Below are positions 1 to 5,417 of a stretch of DNA of 14,496 bases, piece after piece (position 1 is the first letter of the stretch; every line of letters begins with the position of its first letter). Source of the DNA: JAGLQA01 sp023135565 (GTDB lineage: Bacteria > Acidobacteriota > Aminicenantia > UBA2199); contig DAOWCY010000181.1 in the NCBI GenBank assembly GCA_030639305.1, forward strand, positions 1-14,496, read 5' to 3'. The notes beneath the pieces were generated by a model, which saw nothing but the letters and a program-made list of their open reading frames with translations, had not been told where the DNA came from and did not search any database. The position numbers and the translations under genes were made by a program.

Positions 1-1
1 C

Positions 2-913
2 CTCAACCTGAGAGAGAGTTGGTTAGGGAATTACAGGGATTTCATCCGTATTTTTTTTGGCGTCGATGATAATTCCTCCTCAAAAGATATAAAAGAGACG
101 CGGGAATATGGTATTTTTAATTTTTTTAAGCTGTCGGTGGAAGTATTGAAACGCATGGAGAAAGGGGAGCTGGACCCTTTTCAAATCATGAAACGCGAAT
201 TTATCAAGCTTACCGAAAAAGGGATAAAACCCGTAATCATTATAGATGAACTCCAGGCTGTAGAGCATCTGTATATGAACAACGACAAAGACCGGCAGTT
301 GATTATCGAGTTGTTTAATTTTTTCGTAGCCATGACTAAAGAGAGTCATTTAGCTCATATTATCATCGCTTCATCGGACGGTTATTTTTTGAGTACCGTA
401 TATAATGATTCGCGGTTGAAGAAAACGTCCGAGTTCTATAAAGTGGATTACTTAGAGAAAGAAGACACCATGGAATGGCTGCTCAACCTGGAAAAATACT
501 CGAAAGTCAAAGAATACTCCTTGGGCGAAGCCGAAGCGGAGAAAATATGGGATACCGTAGGGGGTAGTATGTGGGAAATCCAATATATATTGGACAGTCT
601 ATTCGATCAGCCTTTAGATGAAGTTTTAGCCCTTTATAAAAAAAAGATGAAAGGAATCATCTCGCACTATACCGGGGCAAAGAGTAAGAAAGAGAAAATC
701 CTGGCGTTGTTTGTAGAAAAGGAGTTTGCGGATATAAAAGATTTTGTCAAAGCCGGGATGGAGGAAGATGAAGTGGAGGAGCTGCTCCGGGACATGGTGC
801 GGAATAATATTCTTTATTTTGATCCTACTGAAGCGGTTTATTATCCCCAGGCGCGAAGTTTCCGTTGGGGACTGCGTCTTTATTTCGGGAGGGACGGCGT
901 CCCCAGCCGATAA
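2..913 (+). CDS. Archaeal-type AAA ATPase, 5' partial
   Basis: The frame is open from base 2 to a TAA at 911-913, so the N-terminus, including the Walker A loop, lies outside the window. A GTG at 137 is an internal codon, not a likely start. The visible part has a Walker B strand (PVIIIDELQAVEHLY), a sensor-1-like strand (HIIIASSDGYFL), the GGSMWEIQYIL helix of STAND/ATPase_2-type proteins, and a C-terminal winged-helix-like segment (SKKEKILALFVEKEFADIKD and on). This matches the archaeal ATPase family (PF01637 type), also widespread in uncultured bacteria, whose cellular role is mostly unknown; many are thought to be signalling or mobile-element associated. The last residues (GRDGVPSR) are encoded by the start of a GC-rich intergenic repeat, so the native C-terminus may have been altered. 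Family call is fairly sure; function is not. Confidence 0.8.
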   Translation, partial: LNLRESWLGNYRDFIRIFFGVDDNSSSKDIKETREYGIFNFFKLSVEVLKRMEKGELDPFQIMKREFIKLTEKGIKPVIIIDELQAVEHLYMNNDKDRQLIIELFNFFVAMTKESHLAHIIIASSDGYFLSTVYNDSRLKKTSEFYKVDYLEKEDTMEWLLNLEKYSKVKEYSLGEAEAEKIWDTVGGSMWEIQYILDSLFDQPLDEVLALYKKKMKGIISHYTGAKSKKEKILALFVEKEFADIKDFVKAGMEEDEVEELLRDMVRNNILYFDPTEAVYYPQARSFRWGLRLYFGRDGVPSR

Positions 914-985
914 GCTGCTTTGCGGGCCCACCACGTGGGCAGGGTATAAGCAGCTTCGCAGCAGGGCCGCGCTTTTGATTTTAAA
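888..985 (+). repeat. Mosaic hairpin repeat, copy A
   Basis: GC-rich repeat overlapping the 3' end of the ATPase gene. It has a GGGAC-GGC-GTCCC hairpin (891-903), a GCCCAC-CAC-GTGGGC hairpin (926-940), two degenerate versions of the GCCGCTTCGCGGC core (about 914-925 and 948-965), and the module GCTTTTGATTTTAAA (971-985), which recurs at 14349 and 14434 and nearly at 5258. The AT hairpin and the CCGCCGGAGGC end found in copies B, D and E are absent. The ATPase stop codon lies within it. Confidence 0.7.
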
Positions 986-1233
986 CCCGTTTACATGAGA
1001 AAATAATTTTTTTTTAAGAAGCGCATCAAGCCAGTAAATTAAGTTATAGTGTGTTGTCTCGCCGAATTTGGCGGTATTGGATTATTCCGATTATTTGGAT
1101 TAAATTTACTGAAATGCACCATTAGGTGACACACTCACTCACACAGTCTGAAAAAAACTGCCTCAAAAAATCGCCGAAAATCGGGGTAAATCTGTGGCCG
1201 TTTTGCGTCCCAAATTCCAACGAAATCTAACGG
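986..1233. other. Non-coding stretch left of the TPR island
   Basis: No plausible coding sequence. It is AT-rich, with small palindromes such as CGCC-GAATTT-GGCG (about 1061-1074) and CACC-ATTAG-GTG near 1117-1128. The segment AAAAATCGCCGAAAA (1166-1180) recurs inverted at 3733-3747. It lies directly downstream of the leftward-facing promoter-like block at 1262-1290, so it could be transcribed on the minus strand as a non-coding RNA or an antisense to the ATPase 3' end. That is inference only. Confidence 0.45.
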
Positions 1234-1319
1234 AAACCGAACCGGTTTTTATCGAAAAAAAAGTATACTCCCTTTAGCTCAAAATTTCAACTTTTTTATA
1301 GAGATTTTTCTTAACGGTT
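1234..1319 (-). repeat. Left inverted repeat of the TPR island
   Basis: 86 bp, reverse complement of 4083-4167 with about 5 substitutions and one extra G by hand alignment. Shared landmarks, outside to inside, are the hairpin AAACCG-AAC-CGGTTT (1234-1248), an A8 run, AGTATACTCCCTTTAGCT, CAACTTTTTTATAGAGA, and ACGGTT. Conservation covers a whole promoter plus its start region. Confidence 0.85.
1262..1290 (-). promoter_or_regulatory. Leftward promoter in left inverted repeat
   Basis: Read on the minus strand: -35 TTGAAA (1290-1285), a 17-bp spacer, -10 TATACT (1267-1262). It matches the hypE-side promoter in the right repeat in sequence and spacing. Transcription would start near 1255 and run left, away from the TPR genes, through the hairpin at 1248-1234 into non-coding DNA and antisense to the ATPase 3' end. 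No gene in that direction is visible. Confidence 0.5.
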
Positions 1320-1390
1320 CACTAACCAGGCTGCAGGTTTACATGATACCTCGAATAGGGAAGTTTATTGTAAAACTAACTAGCCGAGGG

Positions 1391-2839
1391 CTATTTTAAT
1401 TTAATCCGGGCAAATTCAAGGTTTTCTTTAACTGCTTTTGTATTCGGGTGGTCTTTCCCAAATAAACGCTCAGAAATTTTTAAGGCTTTCTCATAGTATT
1501 CGATGGCCTTCTCATATTTGCCCAACGCATACCATGTCCTGCCCAGGTTGTTCCATAAAGTAGCCACGTTTGGATGATCTTTGCCATAGGTCTTTATGAT
1601 TGTTGATAGGGCCTTCTCATAGTATTCGATGGCCTTATCATGTTGCCCCAGCGAAGACCATGCCCCACCAAGGTTGTTCAAGGTTAAAGCAACACGTGGA
1701 TGTTCTTTTCCTAAATATTTGATGTTTATTGCATTGGCTTTCTCATAATATTCGATGGCCTTATCATATCTGCCCAACGCATACCATACCCTGCCCAGGT
1801 TGTTCCATCTTGTAGCTACGTTCGGATGATCTTTGCCATAAGTTTTCAGATTGCTGTCAAGGGCTTTCTCAAAGTACTTGATGGCCTTCTCATATTTTCC
1901 CAGCGCACTCAATGCACTACCCAGGTTGTTCCAGTAAGTAGCCACTTGCGGATGGTCTTTTTTATAGGTTTTCATAACACTGGCAAGAGCTTTCTCATAG
2001 TATTCGATGGCCTTCTCATATCTGCCCAATGCATACCATGCCCTGCCCAGGTTGTTCCATCTTGTAGCTACATTCGGATGATCTTTGCCATAAGTTTTAA
2101 GATCGCTGTCAAGAGCTTTCTCAAAGTATTTGATGGCCTTCTCATATTTTCCCAGCGCACTCAATGCACTACCCAAGTTGTTCAAGTCTCTTGCTACAGA
2201 TGGATGGCCTTGGCCAAAGGTTTCCAGATCGCTGCGAAGAGCTTTCTCATAGTATTCGATGGCCTTATCATATCTGCCCAAAGCCTTCCATGCACTGCCC
2301 AGGTTTGTATGAATAGTTGCCACATTATGGCTTTTTTTTTCTATAGACAAAAGTTTTTCATAATGTACTATAGCTTTTTCATAATCTGGTAGTTCAAAGT
2401 AAGAATTAGCTAAGGCAAACAGATACCTCGTACTATTTGGTTCCATAATTATAGCGGCTGAGTAAGAATCTATAGCCTTCTGATAAGATGGCTCTGTTTT
2501 TATTGAATGGATATTTCCTAATAGATAATAATTTAAAGATAATTTACCACATCTTTTATTTATTGCTTTTTCTATAAGTGCTTGAGCTCTATCTATACGT
2601 CCATTTTCAAGCTCCTTCAAAGCTTCCTTTCGTTCTCGTTCTTCTCCTGAGCATATATCTTTAATCGCGGTTTTTAACTCAACTGTTTTTTGGTAAACTA
2701 ATTCTTCCTTAATTAAAAAAAAACGATCTATATCATTGGATGAACGATACAGAATCTGAGTAAAAAAAGTTATTATGAGTGTAACAATACTCACAGCAGC
2801 ACCCAGTAGAGAGATTATTTCAATATGTCTTTTTTTCAT
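1391..2839 (-). CDS. Membrane-anchored kinesin-light-chain-type TPR protein
   Basis: A protein-interaction scaffold; partner unknown. After a short basic N-terminus (MKKRH) comes one membrane segment (about residues 6-31, IEIISLLGAAVSIVTLIITFF), so the rest probably faces the periplasm. Two ordinary TPRs lie at about 100-170, followed from about 179 by seven 42-residue kinesin-light-chain-type TPRs (NLGxAWxALGRYxKAIEYYEKAL, with GKDHPNVAT linkers). I chose ATG 2839 because AAGGTTGAG precedes it; a TTG at 2854 would add five residues and overlap the upstream stop as TTGA. Either way it is the second gene of a two-gene operon with the TPR gene at 2851-3612. The repeats are nearly identical at DNA level, a sign of recent expansion or gene conversion. 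Domain call is sure; function unknown. Confidence 0.85.
   Translation of the reverse strand: MKKRHIEIISLLGAAVSIVTLIITFFTQILYRSSNDIDRFFLIKEELVYQKTVELKTAIKDICSGEERERKEALKELENGRIDRAQALIEKAINKRCGKLSLNYYLLGNIHSIKTEPSYQKAIDSYSAAIIMEPNSTRYLFALANSYFELPDYEKAIVHYEKLLSIEKKSHNVATIHTNLGSAWKALGRYDKAIEYYEKALRSDLETFGQGHPSVARDLNNLGSALSALGKYEKAIKYFEKALDSDLKTYGKDHPNVATRWNNLGRAWYALGRYEKAIEYYEKALASVMKTYKKDHPQVATYWNNLGSALSALGKYEKAIKYFEKALDSNLKTYGKDHPNVATRWNNLGRVWYALGRYDKAIEYYEKANAINIKYLGKEHPRVALTLNNLGGAWSSLGQHDKAIEYYEKALSTIIKTYGKDHPNVATLWNNLGRTWYALGKYEKAIEYYEKALKISERLFGKDHPNTKAVKENLEFARIKLK
1488..2369 (-). repeat. Seven tandem 126-bp coding repeats (TPR units)
   Basis: The landmark TTCTCATAGTATTCGATGG and its variants recur every 126 bp (1488, 1614, 1740, 1866, 1992, 2118, 2244), one per TPR. 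A higher-order 252-bp period is also present: the two units with CACTCAATGCACTACCCA (about 1906 and 2158) alternate with units carrying the YALGRY version. This indicates duplication of a two-TPR block. Confidence 0.85.
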
Positions 2840-2850
2840 TTTCTCAACCT

Positions 2851-3612
2851 TCAATATTTTTTTAATTGATTTTGTATTTTTTTTCCGAAATATATATAGT
2901 TCTGTATAGTATTAATAGTTGGTGATTTAGGAGTTTTACTTTTCATTAAACAAATTTTCGCTATTTCTAAAAAATGTGTGGATTTTTGATAGTCTTCCAA
3001 TGCCATCCATATTAAACCAACTTTGTAGAAATACTTCGCAACTGCAGCGTCGCAATTCCTGTTTTGGCTAATAAACTTTTCTAATTGTTTATTCATACTT
3101 AAGTCAACCAAAATTTTCAAAATTGATTCTATATACTCTGGATTACCCGGTGATAACCTTATCGCTTCACAATAAGAGCCAAATGCATCAATGTAATTCC
3201 TTCTGAACAGGTAATTATTTCCAAGTTTGTGATATTCATTGGCTAATTCTTTCTTTGCCTCAACTATATCAGGATTTTGATGTATAAGTTCACTTGAATA
3301 AACACCATCTAGTTCGTCTTCCGATAATATATTAGTTCCTGAAGAATTACCAAGCCAGAATTGTGATATCAAAAAGAGTAAAACTGATAGCGCTAAACTA
3401 ATAATGCTGGCATAAGCACCTTTTTTAGCAAGGGATATTTTCAATTTATAGTTGATCTCTGTTTTAAGTACTTTTTGGGGAACTCTTTCGAGTAAAAGGT
3501 CAACTAAAGCCCTCTTTTTTAAATTTGCATGAACTACACGGTATTTTTTTGAAATGAGAATTAAATCTTTTAGATTTTTATCTAACATTGCATTTCTCAA
3601 TTTCTTTTTCAT
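2851..3612 (-). CDS. Single-pass membrane protein with N-terminal SAP-like segment and TPRs
   Basis: First gene of the TPR operon, 253 residues. Residues about 14-45 (LKDLILISKKY...LKKRALVDLLLERV) have the hydrophobic/KK pattern of a small helix-loop-helix of SAP or Rho-N type; this resemblance is weak and unproven. A membrane segment follows at about 66-87 (AYASIISLALSVLLFLISQFWL), then a periplasmic part with two TPR-like hairpins (about 124-160, KLGNNYLFRRNYIDAFGSYCEAI; about 193-226, YKVGLIWMALEDYQKSTHFLEIA). The positively charged stretch before the membrane segment supports an N-in topology. The start at ATG 3612 lies only 5 nt after a perfect TATAAT, implying a leaderless message; ATG 3588 (residue 9) is an alternative. 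It is strongly AT-rich compared with genes outside the island. Function unknown. Confidence 0.75.
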   Translation of the reverse strand: MKKKLRNAMLDKNLKDLILISKKYRVVHANLKKRALVDLLLERVPQKVLKTEINYKLKISLAKKGAYASIISLALSVLLFLISQFWLGNSSGTNILSEDELDGVYSSELIHQNPDIVEAKKELANEYHKLGNNYLFRRNYIDAFGSYCEAIRLSPGNPEYIESILKILVDLSMNKQLEKFISQNRNCDAAVAKYFYKVGLIWMALEDYQKSTHFLEIAKICLMKSKTPKSPTINTIQNYIYFGKKIQNQLKKY

Positions 3613-3617
3613 AACGC

Positions 3618-3623
3618 ATTATA
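3618..3623 (-). promoter_or_regulatory. -10 element of the TPR operon
   Basis: A perfect TATAAT on the minus strand (3623-3618) sits 5 nt before ATG 3612. The -35 region at 17 bp is poor (TTTTAA-like). Initiation 6-8 nt downstream would fall on or just after the A of ATG, giving a leaderless transcript, unless the real start is ATG 3588. Confidence 0.5.
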
Positions 3624-4082
3624 ACAAAAAAAATAACCGATTAAAAGACACTGTTACTCAAATTTTTATGACTTACGGTTTTTCAATGGACATAATATCA
3701 AACCTTTTGATTCGTAGTTAGACCGGTTACCTTTTTCGGCGATTTTTAAAAGCCCCTATTATAGGCGGAAAAGCTTGTTATATTGATCGTTTTACACTAT
3801 TTTTTCAAAAATTGGTTATTGCTATAAATCGCTAAAAATGGCGATAATTTGAAAAATATTTGGCACCCTTTTGGCACCCCTCTTTTTAATCCAAAATCGA
3901 AAAAATAATTGTTTAAATTTTGTTTACCTCTCTTTCCAGCGACGAAGCAATTTTTTTACCGGCAGCGGGTAAAATTTTACCGGGCTTACCGAGAAAAAAT
4001 GTGCACGGTGCGTTGGAATGTTACGGAAAATCGGAGGCGTTTTTGCTTCCGGTAACCCTGCCGGGGTGGCTGCCTGATCGCA
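3624..4082. other. Non-coding right part of the TPR island
   Basis: Upstream region of the TPR operon, with no convincing gene. It contains a tandem 11-bp direct repeat (TTTGGCACCCT then TTTGGCACCCC, 3859-3880), ATCGC-N8-GCGAT around 3826-3843, and a perfect 14-bp palindrome GGTAAAATTTTACC (3968-3981). GC content rises noticeably after about 3940. A 67-codon frame (3920-4123, TTG start, no ribosome-binding site) runs into the right inverted repeat and is not credited as a gene. Confidence 0.5.
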
Positions 4083-4167
4083 AACCGTCAAAAAAAATCT
4101 CTATAAAAAAGTTGAATTTTTAAGCTAAAGGGAGTATACTTTTTTTTGATAAAAACCGGGTCGGTTT
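4083..4167 (+). repeat. Right inverted repeat of the TPR island
   Basis: 85 bp, inverted copy of 1234-1319. It ends outward at hairpin AAACCG-GGT-CGGTTT (4153-4167). The loop differs from the left copy (AAC on the same strand there) while both stems are identical. Directly beyond it lies CGCCGGAGGCAAG (4173-4185), identical to the end module of the mosaic repeat at 14418-14430. Confidence 0.85.
4112..4140 (+). promoter_or_regulatory. Rightward promoter for hypE in right inverted repeat
   Basis: -35 TTGAAT (4112-4117), a 17-bp spacer, -10 TATACT (4135-4140). Start expected near 4147, giving a leader of about 47 nt with hairpin AAACCG-GGT-CGGTTT before the ribosome-binding site. An A/T-rich tract (4090-4110) precedes the -35. 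The whole block is duplicated in the left repeat facing the other way. Confidence 0.6.
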
Positions 4168-4193
4168 CTGGTCGCCGGAGGCAAGGTAATCAT

Positions 4194-5195
4194 ATGGAAG
4201 ACAAAATATTATTAGGCCACGGTAGTGGCGGAAAATTAATGAACGAACTGATCAACGGTTTGATCAAAGAGAAATTCGCAACCTGCGGGCTGCAGTTGGA
4301 TGATTCTGCTGTGCTGCCCCCGGTAGATAAAGAAATCGTTTTCACCACCGACACTTTTACTATAACGCCGCTATTTTTCCCCGGGGGGGACATCGGTGAG
4401 TTGGCGATCAACGGCACGGTTAATGATCTGGCTGTAATGGGAGCGACGCCCCTTTATATCTCTTCCGGTTTTATTTTGGAGGAAGGTTTTGCCATTGCCG
4501 AATTAGAAAAAGTAATGGACTCCATGAAGCGGGCTGCTGAGTATGCCGGGGTTCAGATTGTCACCGGGGACACCAAGGTAGTTGAAAAGGGAAAAGCAGA
4601 CAAAATTTTCATCAACACATCCGGCATCGGTGTTTTGAAAGCTGGATTGCAGCGTAAAGATATTGCTGTCGGAGATATTATCGTTATCAACGGCGGCATC
4701 GGCGACCATGGCATTGCGGTAATGGCGCAGCGTAACAAGCTTTCTTTCTCCAAAGGGCTGCATTCGGACAGCGCCCCGCTGAATCATTTGATTGCCGCGG
4801 TTATGGAGAAGTATCCCGGGGCGATTAAGTTTATGCGCGACGCCACCCGGGGCGGTGTGGCTTCCGTCTTAAATGAACTGGCGCAGGGGAAGTCTTTCAG
4901 CGCTAAGCTCATAGAAGAAAAACTGCCGGTAAAAGAGGAAGTGCGGGGTGTTTGCGATATTTTGGGCATCGATCCTCTTTATGCGGCCAATGAAGGCAAA
5001 GTGCTGCTGGTAGTAAAAAAAGAAGCGGCTGCGGGTATTGTCGAAGTCATGAGAACCATAGAAGAGGGCCGGGAAGCGGCTGTGATCGGCGAGATATGCG
5101 CCGGGTACGCCGGTAAAGTTTATGTAGAAACGGCTGTGGGCGGGAAGCGGATGCTTTCTTTGTTGATCGAGGAGCAGCTACCCAGAATTTGTTAA
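4194..5195 (+). CDS. hypE: Hydrogenase maturation factor HypE
   Basis: HypE dehydrates the carbamoyl group that HypF places on its own C-terminal cysteine, making the thiocyanate that HypC/HypD turns into the cyanide ligands of the [NiFe]-hydrogenase iron. At 333 residues it has the usual length. Visible motifs are the N-terminal GHGSGGKLMNELI, DDSAV (36-40), TTDTFTITPLFFPGGDIG (51-68), NGTVNDLAVMGA (73-84), VTGDTKVV (123-130), RDATRGG (215-221) and the diagnostic C-terminal PRIC ending in the modified Cys333. ATG 4194 is chosen over an upstream in-frame ATG (4146) because the protein then begins as in the family and a GGAGG/AAGG lies just upstream. No hypA-D, hypF or hydrogenase gene is seen in the window, so here it is an orphan between the TPR island and a repeat. 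Its promoter appears to lie in the right inverted repeat. Confidence 0.96.
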   Translation: MEDKILLGHGSGGKLMNELINGLIKEKFATCGLQLDDSAVLPPVDKEIVFTTDTFTITPLFFPGGDIGELAINGTVNDLAVMGATPLYISSGFILEEGFAIAELEKVMDSMKRAAEYAGVQIVTGDTKVVEKGKADKIFINTSGIGVLKAGLQRKDIAVGDIIVINGGIGDHGIAVMAQRNKLSFSKGLHSDSAPLNHLIAAVMEKYPGAIKFMRDATRGGVASVLNELAQGKSFSAKLIEEKLPVKEEVRGVCDILGIDPLYAANEGKVLLVVKKEAAAGIVEVMRTIEEGREAAVIGEICAGYAGKVYVETAVGGKRMLSLLIEEQLPRIC

Positions 5196-5199
5196 AATT

Positions 5200-5409
5200 A
5201 GGCCCGCGGCGCGGGGTGCGGCGCACCCAGCCAATAAGCCGCTTCGCGGCAGGGAGTGCTTTTGATTCTAAAAAAACAAAAGTTTTGATTAAACTTTTTC
5301 AAAAGTTTAGCCCCCGGCAGGGACCTGCCGCGCAGCGGCTTAACGCCACCCCACGCGCGTGGGGCCGCCGGAGGCTAAGATGGTGGGTGCGCCGCACCCT
5401 CGCCGAAGG
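5200..5409 (+). repeat. Mosaic hairpin repeat, copy B (most symmetrical)
   Basis: Fills the hypE-DUF434 gap. Order: GGGTGC-GGC-GCACCC hairpin (5214-5228); GCCGCTTCGCGGC (5238-5250); GCTTTTGATTCTAAA (5258-5272); AAAGTTTTGATTAAAC and the AAACTTTT-TC-AAAAGTTT hairpin (to about 5308); CCCGGCAGGG; an inverted core GCCGCGCAGCGGC (about 5328-5340); a perfect palindrome CCCCACGCGCGTGGGG (5349-5364); CCGCCGGAGGC; then GGGTGC-GCC-GCACCC (5375-5389), the reverse complement of the first hairpin. The two halves mirror each other like a MITE. Its distal end also supplies the GAAGG used by the next gene. Confidence 0.8.
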
Positions 5410-5417
5410 CAAATAAA

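Larger units (their letters stand above)
1234..4167. mobile_element. Inverted-repeat-bounded TPR island, possibly mobile or invertible
   Basis: A 2.9-kb segment bounded by near-identical inverted repeats (1234-1319 and 4083-4167) and visibly AT-richer than hypE and the other flanking genes. Its only convincing genes are two minus-strand TPR membrane proteins. No transposase, recombinase or clear target-site duplication is seen. Outside the repeats, similarity stops sharply at the outer hairpin AAACCG-NNN-CGGTTT. It may be a non-autonomous composite element moved in trans, an invertible segment, or two inverted copies of a regulatory repeat that happen to flank the genes. The inverted repeats are seen directly; mobility is inferred. 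Confidence 0.45.

Noticed and set aside
1381..1393. TAGCC-GAG-GGCTA hairpin at the TPR stop as a terminator
   Set aside because: Only five base pairs, overlaps the stop codon, and no convincing U-run follows.
1826..2392. 188-codon plus-strand frame across the TPR gene
   Set aside because: Antisense shadow of the repetitive TPR coding sequence; its repeats merely mirror the 126-bp units.
1166..3747. 15-bp inverted match AAAAATCGCCGAAAA (1166-1180 versus 3733-3747) as part of the island ends
   Set aside because: One copy lies outside the left repeat and the other inside the right one, so it does not fit nested ends and may be chance in AT-rich DNA.
3920..4123. 67-codon plus-strand frame before hypE
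   Set aside because: TTG start without a ribosome-binding site, no family resemblance, and its end lies inside the right inverted repeat and the hypE promoter.
5189..5416. 75-codon frame in the hypE-DUF434 gap
   Set aside because: Made entirely of palindromic repeat copy B; Arg/Pro-rich composition reflects GC hairpins.
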